Assembly (NCBI GenBank): GCA_902634555.1
Contig: CACPKO010000003.1
Span: 1 to 64,000 of the forward strand
Length of the DNA stretch: 64,000 bases
Source of the DNA: Actinomycetota bacterium
Lineage (GTDB): Bacteria; Actinomycetota; Acidimicrobiia; Acidimicrobiales; MedAcidi-G1
Reading direction: 5' to 3'
Both the position numbers and the translations under genes were made by a program. Each line of letters opens with the position of its first letter. Positions within the stretch are counted from its first letter, which is position 1. Shown here in pieces: positions 49,212 to 58,275 of this stretch. The notes beneath the pieces are model-generated. The model made no database searches. It was not told where the DNA came from and saw nothing but the letters and a program-made list of their open reading frames with translations.

Positions 49212-49844
49212 ATGAATGCACAATATTGGGCACAAACAGAACGACAAAAGTTGTGCGACCTGTTAGAAGCAGTAGGTCCTGAAGCATCAACGTTATGTGA
49301 AGGATGGTCTACCGCTCATTTGGCCGCTCATCTAGTTCTAAGAGAACGGAAACCGTTAGCGGCCCTTGGAATAATATTTGGGGGTGCGTTCGCTCGTCAT
49401 ACAGAAAGAACCACAAAGCGACTAGCTGCAAAGCCTTTCGAAGGTTTAATTAGAAAACTGAGAAAAGGTCCACCATTACTCCTAAAAAGAATTGATGGGC
49501 AAATGAATGTTCTTGAATACACCGTTCATCATGAAGACGTTCGACGAGCTGCAGGAGAATGGGAAGAGCGAAAAGGTCTTGACGAGCTTCAAGAAATTAT
49601 TTGGAAAATCCAAAAGAGATCCGCACATTTGATGGCACGAAAACTTGAAGATATTGATCTGACTTTGAGTAGGCCATCAGGCGAAACAGCCCGTGTCAGT
49701 GAATCTGGTCGACAAGTCACTCTGACCGGAGAACCTATAGAACTTGCAATGTTCATGACTGGGCGACGTGACAAAGCTCTGGTAGAAATTTCAGGAGATG
49801 ACTCCGCAGTCACTGAGATGAGATCAGGGAAATTAGGTTACTGA
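49212..49844 (+). CDS. TIGR03085-like / mycothiol-dependent maleylpyruvate isomerase (DinB-like) family protein
   Basis: CEGWSTAHLAAHLVLRERKP and NVLEYTVHHEDVRRAAGEW pattern of the MDMPI/TIGR03085 group. Confidence 0.8.
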   Translation: MNAQYWAQTERQKLCDLLEAVGPEASTLCEGWSTAHLAAHLVLRERKPLAALGIIFGGAFARHTERTTKRLAAKPFEGLIRKLRKGPPLLLKRIDGQMNVLEYTVHHEDVRRAAGEWEERKGLDELQEIIWKIQKRSAHLMARKLEDIDLTLSRPSGETARVSESGRQVTLTGEPIELAMFMTGRRDKALVEISGDDSAVTEMRSGKLGY

Positions 49845-49848
49845 AGTT

Positions 49849-50919
49849 CTATAAACTTGAAGAGACTTGTTCCATGGCTTCTGGACGTCCATTAATTATT
49901 CCATCGGCGCCCAGAGATACAAGCTCGAGATAATATTCATAATTTTCTTGCGAGGTATCGCTCATCCAAACCCACACATCAACACCTGCGGTTTTTGCAG
50001 CTTCAAAAAAGCTGGGAAGCAGAACTTCAATTTCACCATAAAACGGAGGAACTTGAACCACTGCATGATCTCCGAGGGGTTCTCCGTTGAGAACCCAAGC
50101 AACCATTTCATCTGTCCCGGGGCTAGTGGCTATATCAGGCCCAGCGGCTTGTTTGAATTCTGTTATAACATCCGATGAAAAAGAAGCCACAATGACAGAA
50201 TCATGACGATCAAGCGCATCAATATCTGAGATCAAAGCAGTGATAGCTTCTGAAGCAAGAGCACCTTCATCTTTTATCTCAATATCCAGCGGCATTTCTG
50301 GAAAGGCTGAAGCGATGTCAAAAAAAGTTTCGATACGAAAATCTTCTGAGGTGAAACCATCTGGAGGAGAGGTGTCGCCAGTACGTACACCTCGCAATGG
50401 ATAGTTTCCGTCACCGAGATCACGACAAGGCCAGCAAGTAGGGGACCACCACCATGCGTTATCCAAGAGCTGCAATTCAGCAACAGTCATTTCAGAGACC
50501 GTCCCGGAGACTCCAGTGTTTCCATCAACAGTTTCATCATGATGCACTACTAAAACCCCATCAGCAGTGATACGAACATCCATCTCTAATATGTCAGCGC
50601 CCTCTATTACTGCTTGCTGAAAGGCATACATCGTTGAGTGCGGATAATCCTGGTCTCCTCCTGCATGCGCAATATTCAACGGATATGGGGCATCAAGTAA
50701 ATCTGAGATAGAGGGTGGTTCTGGGGCAAGCGTTGTGGTCGTTGTGGTCGTTGTGGTCGTTGTGGTCGTTGTGGTCGTTGTGGTGGTTGTGGTGGTTGTG
50801 GTGGTTGTGGTGGTGGTTGCTTGGCTGGAAGGAGCGGATGTGGATTCCTGGTCGTTACCGCAAGAACTAAGAATTGCCAGAAAAATAATTTGAGTAAGGA
50901 ATAATCTTTTCATTGGCAC
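49849..50919 (-). CDS. Glycerophosphodiester phosphodiesterase, lipoprotein with poly-Thr linker
   Basis: Lipobox IFLAILSSCGND, T-run of about 30 residues, IAHAGGDQDYPHSTMYAFQQAVIEGADILEMDVRITADGVLVVHHDETVDGNTG GDPD motif. Confidence 0.93.
   Translation of the reverse strand: MPMKRLFLTQIIFLAILSSCGNDQESTSAPSSQATTTTTTTTTTTTTTTTTTTTTTTTTTTTTLAPEPPSISDLLDAPYPLNIAHAGGDQDYPHSTMYAFQQAVIEGADILEMDVRITADGVLVVHHDETVDGNTGVSGTVSEMTVAELQLLDNAWWWSPTCWPCRDLGDGNYPLRGVRTGDTSPPDGFTSEDFRIETFFDIASAFPEMPLDIEIKDEGALASEAITALISDIDALDRHDSVIVASFSSDVITEFKQAAGPDIATSPGTDEMVAWVLNGEPLGDHAVVQVPPFYGEIEVLLPSFFEAAKTAGVDVWVWMSDTSQENYEYYLELVSLGADGIINGRPEAMEQVSSSL
50732..50820 (-). repeat. 9-bp tandem repeat (gttgtggtc / gttgtggtg) encoding poly-Thr
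   Basis: Direct reading: about 9 near-identical 9-mers. Confidence 0.93.
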
Positions 50920-50935
50920 TATTAAGAAGTCTTGG

Positions 50936-52237
50936 TTAGCCCACTACTACAGTTGCAGTCATATCAGGATGAAGAAAGCAAAAGAAAGTAAATGATCCTG
51001 CTTCACTGGTATCTAGCTGGTAGTTGTCTCCAGGACTAAGTAATCCAGAGTCAAAAGCATTTAGATCTGGAGCGTCAGGAGTACCAGCACTGACTGTGTG
51101 AGGTACTGAATCGCTATTGTTGAAAAAGACGCTTTGTCCGACCTCTACTTCGATGATCGGGTCAAAAGCAAAGTTTGTAATCAAAGATTGTTGCGCTCCT
51201 GTAGGAAAGTCTGAACCTTTAATAAGTCGATCTTCAGCGATGCTTTCCTTGTTGCCGAGTGGAGCAATAGATGGATTCCACATTGAAAAGACACCCAGTT
51301 GACTGTCATGTTCAGGCACAACCCATGCATGAAGCATCCAGCCGATGGCGTCATTCCAATTCCCCCCAGAATTTATACATTCTTGTTTCGTTACGAATGA
51401 ATCAGCCCCAGTGTTTTTTCCGCGACAGATGTTGAAATGGGCGTGCCAGTTATCCAAATCAGATGCAAATGCTTCTGGATGGCTCACGCCGAACGCAGAA
51501 GGAGGAAGGATGAAAGCTGTGCCCGTGAGTCTTAGTGGAGGACCTTCCCAAACTCCATTTCTGCAGCGACCTAACGCACCTTGGTGAAGTGAACCATCTG
51601 CAGGAGCGTAAATGAGAATTTCAGGCTTAGCAGGATCAAAAACTCCATCACTAACAAATTGAGGGTTATAAAAATGTGAACCCATGTTTGGAGTTTGAAT
51701 CTGATCTGAAACAAAACCACTGCTGCACGCAGTATTCACGTCTGTATGACGCAACGCAAAAGCTGACAAAGTGTTTAGTTGTGTTACAAGATCCGCTAAC
51801 TCTCCTTCTGACATGTTTAATTCTTGAGGGATTGTTTCTCCACTGTCATGGAGTTCGACTAAATCAAGATAAGAGCAAGGAAGGGATGGTTCGTCACAAC
51901 GGGTTTGTGTACCGATTGGTCCTTCTATAAGGGTGGGAACAACTCCACTAGAAGTTTCACGAAACACGTAACGGGTATAGCCAGGGGCCCCACCAGCTTT
52001 AGGATTTAAATCCGAAGGAATGAGATAAGCAGAATCAACTTGGCTAAATGCAGCAGCCTGAGCAATGTATTCCTCAAGTTGCTGAGCGTTCTTGACGGCA
52101 TCCGGATTAATAGTGGTAGTTGTTGCGGGTGCTTGGGTTGTGAGGCTCTCAGGGTCTCCACTTGTTGACGTAGTACAAGCAGCGGCGAAAGAGGAGAGTG
52201 CAAGAGCGCAAATCAGTAAAAAACTTTTCTTAGACAT
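50936..52237 (-). CDS. Lipoprotein with C-terminal cupredoxin (type 1 copper) domain
   Basis: Lipobox SSFAAACTTS; C-terminal FFNNSDSVPHTVSAG...GSFTFFCFLHPDMTATVVV with the H / C-x2-H-x2-M copper ligand pattern. Confidence 0.83.
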   Translation of the reverse strand: MSKKSFLLICALALSSFAAACTTSTSGDPESLTTQAPATTTTINPDAVKNAQQLEEYIAQAAAFSQVDSAYLIPSDLNPKAGGAPGYTRYVFRETSSGVVPTLIEGPIGTQTRCDEPSLPCSYLDLVELHDSGETIPQELNMSEGELADLVTQLNTLSAFALRHTDVNTACSSGFVSDQIQTPNMGSHFYNPQFVSDGVFDPAKPEILIYAPADGSLHQGALGRCRNGVWEGPPLRLTGTAFILPPSAFGVSHPEAFASDLDNWHAHFNICRGKNTGADSFVTKQECINSGGNWNDAIGWMLHAWVVPEHDSQLGVFSMWNPSIAPLGNKESIAEDRLIKGSDFPTGAQQSLITNFAFDPIIEVEVGQSVFFNNSDSVPHTVSAGTPDAPDLNAFDSGLLSPGDNYQLDTSEAGSFTFFCFLHPDMTATVVVG

Positions 52238-52303
52238 ACTTGTAGTTTAGAGCAAATTTCCAACTGTCGGGATATTGAAAGAATTTAGGTTTAACCTTTA
52301 AAT

Positions 52304-53083
52304 ATGAGAAAAAAGATACTTATCAGTGCCCTGCTTGTTGTTGTTGTCGCAATAGTTGCAATTTGGTTCTTCTTATTCCGAGACGATGCACCGCCGCCTC
52401 CTGATGCTCAATCTGCTGCTGCAGTTGCTGAAGCAGCTCAAACCACTACAACTATTCCATCTACTACAAGTGAAGATTCAACAACAACCACTCAAGTTGT
52501 AACTACAACTACTGAAGTAGAGGCAGGCATTGAAGGATTCTGGGTCGTGGATACCGCAATCGGGTCGTTTGAAGACTTCTCAAGCACCTATGTCGGATTT
52601 CGTATAGAGGAAGAACTAGCCCAAGGGATAGGCAAAACTACTGCAGTTGGGAGAACTCCCGTAGTAAGCGGAACTCTAGAATTTTCTAGTTCCGAACTTT
52701 TAAGCGCGGAAATCATTGCAGACCTTTCTCAAATAACTACAGACCGTAGTTGGCGAGATGACAATGTATATGACGCTTTGGACGCGGGCAATCATCCAAA
52801 TGCCGTATTCTCCTTGGTGGGTCCTATAACACTTGATGACCCAGAAACAGAAGGAATAGAACATCCAATTTCGGCAACAGGAGAGTTAACAATCAAGGGC
52901 GTAACACAAGAAGTTTCTGTTGAACTTACTGCACAAAGAATTGGTCAAATTATTACTGTTACCGGCCAGTTCCCGATGGTCTTCAGCGATTTTGGAGTAG
53001 AAGTCCCCACCGCACCTATAGTCCTATCTGTTGAAGACAACGGTCTAATCGAAGTCCAACTATTTCTAACCCCAGCATCTTAA
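52304..53083 (+). CDS. YceI-family protein with N-terminal TM and Thr-rich linker
   Basis: TM ILISALLVVVVAIVAIWFFLF; WVVDTAIGSFEDFSSTYVGFRI; DRSWRDDNVYDALDAGNHPNAVFSL; GELTIKGVTQEVSVEL. Confidence 0.9.
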   Translation: MRKKILISALLVVVVAIVAIWFFLFRDDAPPPPDAQSAAAVAEAAQTTTTIPSTTSEDSTTTTQVVTTTTEVEAGIEGFWVVDTAIGSFEDFSSTYVGFRIEEELAQGIGKTTAVGRTPVVSGTLEFSSSELLSAEIIADLSQITTDRSWRDDNVYDALDAGNHPNAVFSLVGPITLDDPETEGIEHPISATGELTIKGVTQEVSVELTAQRIGQIITVTGQFPMVFSDFGVEVPTAPIVLSVEDNGLIEVQLFLTPAS

Positions 53084-53089
53084 GTAATC

Positions 53090-53755
53090 ATGGCCACGGA
53101 ATACCAAGAACGAGCTACACGAGTCAGCGAGGCGTGGACCGCTCTACCTTTTTATGCTCTAATCCGAACAGCGATTTTAGGAATCATGTGGCCGTACTTT
53201 CGAGTTAAGACCACTGGGCGGAAAAATATTCCAAAAGATGGACCTACTATTCTCGCTCCAGTTCACCGATCAAATCTGGATGGACTCTTTATGGCACCTC
53301 TAATGCGTCGCCGAATGCGTGCTTTGGCTAAAGAGAGTTTATTTAAATCCCGCCCCTTGGCATGGGTTTTAGCGTCTTTAGGAGGATTTCCGGTTCGACG
53401 TGGAGCGGCTGATCGCGAATCAATACGTATAGCTCGAAATCTTTTATCAGAAGGAAACCTTGTTCTTGTTTTCCCTGAAGGCACTCGACATGAAGGATCT
53501 CAAATCGCAGAGTTATTTGATGGAACCGCCTATTTAGCAGCAAAGACTGGGTCAATAGTCGTTCCAGTAGGCATAAGTGGAACAGAAGAGGCACTGCCTT
53601 CAGGGGCTAAGTTTCCTCGACCTAAAAAAGTTCAAGTGGTTGTAGGCGAAGCGATCCAGCCACCAGGATTAAAAGCAAAAAGAAGCGAACTTGCCGCATG
53701 GACCAATCAATTATCAATAGCTCTTCAGAAAGCGCAGAATCAGGCCCTTGAATAA
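53090..53755 (+). CDS. 1-acyl-sn-glycerol-3-phosphate acyltransferase
   Basis: APVHRSNLDGLFM (HX4D-type), FPEGTRHEGSQIAELFDGTAYLA. Confidence 0.92.
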   Translation: MATEYQERATRVSEAWTALPFYALIRTAILGIMWPYFRVKTTGRKNIPKDGPTILAPVHRSNLDGLFMAPLMRRRMRALAKESLFKSRPLAWVLASLGGFPVRRGAADRESIRIARNLLSEGNLVLVFPEGTRHEGSQIAELFDGTAYLAAKTGSIVVPVGISGTEEALPSGAKFPRPKKVQVVVGEAIQPPGLKAKRSELAAWTNQLSIALQKAQNQALE

Positions 53756-54456
53756 GAGAAGAATTCTCTAATCCAAGAAGCAATAATGTGACGATCTGAT
53801 GGGGAGTCAAGAGAGTTGTTAGCGGCTTTTAAAGAAGAATCATCAAAGAGATGACTCCACTCACAATAAAGATCTCGAGTAAATTCGTTTGAAAATTCGG
53901 GATGAGGTTGCATAGAGAAAATATGGTCACCCTTGGTGAACATCGCTATTTCACAACTCTCATTACCCCCCACTAGCTTGCCGCCTTCAGGTAGTTTTGT
54001 GACCTCGTCTTCGTGGCAGAAAGAGACAAGAGGAGCCGTTTCACTCGGAGTCATCCATGACTCCAAACAAAGAATGTCCGTTGATTGAGCGCCTATTCCC
54101 CAAACCTCTCGACGTCTCACTTCTCCGCCTAAAGCATGAGCTAATGCTTGGTGTCCAAAACAAACTCCTACTGTCGGAACTTTATTGATGTCTAGTTCAC
54201 GAAGAAAATCAAAAAGACTAAACATCCAAGGCTCTAGTGAGGTAATCGAAGAACGAGAACCTCCTACTAGCCAACCCTCTTGTTCAAAAGGGTCTTCTGG
54301 TAATTGACCTTTCATTACGTCATATACAGAAATTTCCACTGGCTCTTCTTCAGTGTCAAGAAGGTCAAAGAAAAACTTTTGATATCCGCCGTAGTTTCTA
54401 TAGAGCGAACCATCAATTTCATCATTTAATAAAAGACCTAAAGATTTAGAACCCAT
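53740..54456 (-). CDS. Class I glutamine amidotransferase-like protein
   Basis: GVCFGHQALAHALGGEV (catalytic Cys) and MQPHPEF (His/Glu). Confidence 0.9.
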   Translation of the reverse strand: MGSKSLGLLLNDEIDGSLYRNYGGYQKFFFDLLDTEEEPVEISVYDVMKGQLPEDPFEQEGWLVGGSRSSITSLEPWMFSLFDFLRELDINKVPTVGVCFGHQALAHALGGEVRRREVWGIGAQSTDILCLESWMTPSETAPLVSFCHEDEVTKLPEGGKLVGGNESCEIAMFTKGDHIFSMQPHPEFSNEFTRDLYCEWSHLFDDSSLKAANNSLDSPSDRHIIASWIREFFSYSRA

Positions 54457-54459
54457 GAA

Positions 54460-54476
54460 ATAACTTTAGAAGTTAT
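54460..54476. promoter_or_regulatory. Perfect inverted repeat in the divergent promoter region
   Basis: ATAACTT-TAG-AAGTTAT, 7-3-7 architecture, 3 nt from the start codon of the amidotransferase gene. Confidence 0.45.
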
Positions 54477-54530
54477 AAAACCTTTACGGCGGGTTCGGGC
54501 TTTGACCATAAGTCGTGAGAGGCTAAGCCG

Positions 54531-55397
54531 ATGCAGCAAAAAGCAATAATGGGCAGAGTAGCTGCATTACTTTCTGTTTTTTTACTTGCATCTGGTCCAA
54601 GCATCGTCAAAATCTCAGATCTCCCAGAAATGACTTTTATTTTCTGGAGACTATTAGCAGCAGCCTTCGGTTATTGGATAGCTATGCGACTAACTGGCGG
54701 AAAGCTCGGAAAAAATGAGCTTCAAAGTTCCCTAAAAGGCGGAATAGTTTTCGGCGTTAATTTAGTTTTTTTTGTTATGGCTATGCGAAGAACGAGCGCA
54801 GCGAACGCGGTAATGATCGGAGCACTCCAACCTGTAGTGCTTCTCGGCGTAGCTGGCCCACTTTTCGGAGAGAAACCACCAAAAGCGGTTTATTCCTGGT
54901 CGCTAATAGCAATGGGGGGCGTCGCTTTCTTTACTTATGCGTCTGACACTACCGGTGTGGCGACACGTCAAGGAGATCTATTAGCCCTGATAGGGATGCT
55001 CTTATTTAGTGCGTATTACGTCATATCTAAGCAAACTCGTGAAGAACTTGACTCAATGGTTTACCAACTAGGACTCACTATTGCAGCGGCTATAACCATT
55101 ATCCCGTTCGCATTTGCTTTCGGACATGGAATAAGCCCACCAACGGGAGGCGAGTGGTGGCCAGTGATTCTCATGGCTCTGCTTCCTGGCGCAGGGCACT
55201 GGCTCACTAACTACGCTCATGCACACGTTCCACTAGTAACGATGAGTCTCGTGAATCTTCTATTCACTGTTGTAGCTCCAATTTATGCTTGGATACTGGT
55301 TGAAGAGAAACTTGGAGGAGCGCAAGCACTTGGTATGGCAGTCGTTTTGATTGCTCTTTCCCAGGTTGTGACCAAACCTATTGAATCGTCTAAATAA
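54531..55397 (+). CDS. EamA/DMT-family transporter
   Basis: About 10 hydrophobic segments; two EamA repeats (FWRLLAAAFGYW, AMRRTSAANAVMIGALQPVVLLGVAGPLFGEKP, NLLFTVVAPIYAWILVEEKL). Confidence 0.9.
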   Translation: MQQKAIMGRVAALLSVFLLASGPSIVKISDLPEMTFIFWRLLAAAFGYWIAMRLTGGKLGKNELQSSLKGGIVFGVNLVFFVMAMRRTSAANAVMIGALQPVVLLGVAGPLFGEKPPKAVYSWSLIAMGGVAFFTYASDTTGVATRQGDLLALIGMLLFSAYYVISKQTREELDSMVYQLGLTIAAAITIIPFAFAFGHGISPPTGGEWWPVILMALLPGAGHWLTNYAHAHVPLVTMSLVNLLFTVVAPIYAWILVEEKLGGAQALGMAVVLIALSQVVTKPIESSK

Positions 55398-55461
55398 TGC
55401 TTAACAAAAATCAAAATAGACGAACGGTTAGCTTCCAATTTGAATCAGAGAGACTCAATTA

Positions 55462-56361
55462 ATGCAACGCGGGATCGCTTTTGGTTTAAGCGCCTATATC
55501 TGGTGGGGGTTCACTCCGGTTTACTGGAAGCAACTTAATCACATCCCTTCTTTAGATGTAACTTGCTTTCGAATGATATGGACGTTCGTCCTTTTATCGG
55601 CAGTTCACCTAGCCAGACACTCGTGGCAAGAGATTAAAGATCTTTTGAAAGACCGAAGGCAAAGGTACTTACAAATCACCGCAGCGGGCCTTTTATCTAC
55701 GAACTGGCTTGTATTCGTTTGGGCTATAGGAAATGGTCAAGTAGTAGAGGCGAGCCTCGGTTATTTCATGAATCCACTAATTAATGTCTTATTGGGGTAT
55801 TTATTCCTTGGAGAAAAATTCCGATCATCTCAAAAAATGTCAATTGGTTTAGCGCTAGCAGGTGTTCTTGTTTTAACAATTGCAGTTGGCTCAATCCCGA
55901 TCGTAGCTTTGTATCTTGCTACGAGTTTTGGGTTCTATGGATTAGTGAAATCAAAAGTCGACCGTCCTGCACTGAACACTCTGACTGTTGAGGTTATGTT
56001 CATGTCCGTCCCAGCTCTTATTTACCTCATCCTTAGAGGAATTGATGGTTATGGAGCAATGGGTTTGACGGTGCATGCAGATAATTTATGGTTGATTTCA
56101 ACTGGCATTGCAACATCCGTACCTCTCTTGTTTTTCGCAGTTGCAGTTCAAAGAGTTCCTCTCGGAGTGCTGGGAATGATGCAGTATGTAGCACCCACAA
56201 CACAATTGATCCTTGGGGTGGCTGTCTACGATGAAGTAATTGCCCGAGGAGAACTCGTGGGTTACTCCATCATTTGGGCAGCAGTCGCGTTATTCGCGGT
56301 AGACGGCCTGGTTGCTTTGCGTAATAACAGTGCGAAGAACCTTTCAAACGTTGACAAGTGA
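55462..56361 (+). CDS. rarD: EamA-family transporter RarD
   Basis: MQRGIAFGLSAYIWWGFTPVYWKQL; ASLGYFMNPLINVLLGYLFLGEKF; GMMQYVAPTTQLILGVAVYDE. Confidence 0.93.
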   Translation: MQRGIAFGLSAYIWWGFTPVYWKQLNHIPSLDVTCFRMIWTFVLLSAVHLARHSWQEIKDLLKDRRQRYLQITAAGLLSTNWLVFVWAIGNGQVVEASLGYFMNPLINVLLGYLFLGEKFRSSQKMSIGLALAGVLVLTIAVGSIPIVALYLATSFGFYGLVKSKVDRPALNTLTVEVMFMSVPALIYLILRGIDGYGAMGLTVHADNLWLISTGIATSVPLLFFAVAVQRVPLGVLGMMQYVAPTTQLILGVAVYDEVIARGELVGYSIIWAAVALFAVDGLVALRNNSAKNLSNVDK

Positions 56362-56766
56362 GAGAACCTCACTAGCAAAAGCAGGCGCTTCTAACTCAAG
56401 TTTATGACGGTTGAGAGAACGAGCTGCAATAACCGTAGCGCCATGTTCTTCAAGTAAAGAAGTCATCTTTTCCGCAGCATTTCCTGGGTTTAAAGCATGA
56501 GTCATGAAAGCTACAACTTTCTTATTCCAAAGTTTTGGAACCTTTTTTATTTTCCCAGAATCTCCTGGACGGTGGCCTAGAAGTATCAGCCCATCTACCC
56601 AAGTCCCTACAAAAATCAAATCAGCGTCGGCTAACTCTTTGTAATCAATATTGCTGATTGGCCGAACTGTTACTTCAGCTCCTGAAGACTGAACAGCGCC
56701 TCCAATTAGTTCGGCCGCTTTTTTAGTGTTCCCAGTACGACTCTGGTGGAGTACAACAATCTTCAT
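56344..56766 (-). CDS. Flavodoxin-domain protein
   Basis: MKIVVLHQSRTGNTKKAAELIGG phosphate-loop; LIFVGTWVDGLIL. Start moved to the internal ATG at 56766. Confidence 0.85.
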   Translation of the reverse strand: MKIVVLHQSRTGNTKKAAELIGGAVQSSGAEVTVRPISNIDYKELADADLIFVGTWVDGLILLGHRPGDSGKIKKVPKLWNKKVVAFMTHALNPGNAAEKMTSLLEEHGATVIAARSLNRHKLELEAPAFASEVLSLVNV

Positions 56767-56797
56767 GTCTACAGTCTGCCCGCAGCAAAGAGGGTTT

Positions 56798-57400
56798 TCA
56801 CGCTTTAGGTTCAAGTACAGAAAGGTATTTCATAATTTCTGCACTCGTTAAACCCATTTCACTCATACCTGCCGCTAATACAGCACGATAAGACGGACTT
56901 GGAGGTCCAGGTGGAGGTGGATTGCTTGAACCGAGAGTGAGCGCTGGAATCCCGATAATTGGATCTAGAGAAATTAATAGATCAATTGATCCATTATTGG
57001 TTTTAAAAGCTTCGCCAGGTTCCGGAAACCTATCCGGAAAAGATACTTCTCTTGTTTCTTTGCGATTCTCTTGAGCAACAATATCTGCGAGTTGCCCACG
57101 GGTTACCCGCCAAGCACGTCCAACGGCTGTGATCTTTTCTTCTGAAAGTGTTTTATGTGGACACCAAGCCACTCCTCCGTCCCACCGTTGGCTGTATCCC
57201 CCAAATCGAATCGGGAGAGAGATTTCCACTCTTCGATCATCTCGTGGAAAAGTTGGATCATTTGCGCCTCTGTGTTCTCCCCACAGAGACTCTTCTGTAG
57301 ATCCTTCTAGGTACGCCAACATCCGTGCAGTGAGGAGATTGGAACCGTAAGCGACATACCAGACTTCTTCATCAGGGTTAGAAATTATTTGGTCGTTCAC
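56798..57400 (-). CDS. Gamma-glutamylcyclotransferase-fold (YGSNL) protein
   Basis: EVWYVAYGSNLLTARMLAYL motif. Confidence 0.65.
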   Translation of the reverse strand: MNDQIISNPDEEVWYVAYGSNLLTARMLAYLEGSTEESLWGEHRGANDPTFPRDDRRVEISLPIRFGGYSQRWDGGVAWCPHKTLSEEKITAVGRAWRVTRGQLADIVAQENRKETREVSFPDRFPEPGEAFKTNNGSIDLLISLDPIIGIPALTLGSSNPPPPGPPSPSYRAVLAAGMSEMGLTSAEIMKYLSVLEPKA

Positions 57401-58221
57401 TGTGTAAAAAGTTTGTCCAAAGCCCGAGCTGCTGGGTCATTTTCTGGCGGGTCTTCAGCGGGAATATAACCTAACCAAGTAAGACTGACGTAATCTTTCA
57501 TGACAGCACCACCATCAGTGTCTTCGGGCAAGGGTGAAGGGTCGCCCCAGTTCATATCTACTTTGTAACTGCCTGAGTGGCCTGGTTTAGCTTTAAGTTC
57601 TGCTTTTGACAACGAGCGCATCGGTTCAAATCCAATTTTAGTGTTACGCCATCCCGCCATTTCAGTCAATGGCAAGTTTGGAACATTAACGTTGAGAACA
57701 GAAGCTTCTTGTGGGGGATTTTCTATAACTGCAGAAGTAACAATTCTCGCAATTTCTGCAGCTGAGCTCCATATTTGTTTATCAAGAACTTCGCTAGCGG
57801 CTTGACCTTCAACACCCCAATCAGTGACAGCTTGACTAATCGCAATTCCGGTTATACCTCCATTGCGTGCTGTAAGAGCAGCTCCAATAGTTCCTGAATG
57901 ATAAACAGACCTGCCGACGTTAATTCCCGGGTTTATTCCGGACACCACTAAGTCAAAGGGCTCTCCGAATAAGCCAAGTCGCGCATAGATGATACAAAGA
58001 CCTGGAGGTCCACTTACAGACCACGAAGTTTCAATTCCGTCTATATGAGCATCATGAACTTCTGGACGAATGAGGTGCACAGAACCCAGAGCTGCACCAG
58101 CACCTGAGTACTCTCTATCAGGAGCAACTACGGTCACATCGCCAAGCCCTGTTAAAGAACGAGCTAACTCATGGAGTCCTAAAGAGTCAATGCCATCATC
58201 GTTAGTTACCAAAATACGCAT
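57397..58221 (-). CDS. surE: 5'/3'-nucleotidase SurE
   Basis: MRILVTNDDGIDSLGLHELARSL, VVAPDREYSGAGAALG, VVSGINPGINVGRSVYHSGTIGAALTA. Confidence 0.96.
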   Translation of the reverse strand: MRILVTNDDGIDSLGLHELARSLTGLGDVTVVAPDREYSGAGAALGSVHLIRPEVHDAHIDGIETSWSVSGPPGLCIIYARLGLFGEPFDLVVSGINPGINVGRSVYHSGTIGAALTARNGGITGIAISQAVTDWGVEGQAASEVLDKQIWSSAAEIARIVTSAVIENPPQEASVLNVNVPNLPLTEMAGWRNTKIGFEPMRSLSKAELKAKPGHSGSYKVDMNWGDPSPLPEDTDGGAVMKDYVSLTWLGYIPAEDPPENDPAARALDKLFTQ

Positions 58222-58275
58222 AGGGACGACAGTAGCCCGAAGAAAGGAGTAACTGGTATATGGATCAGTAATTCA

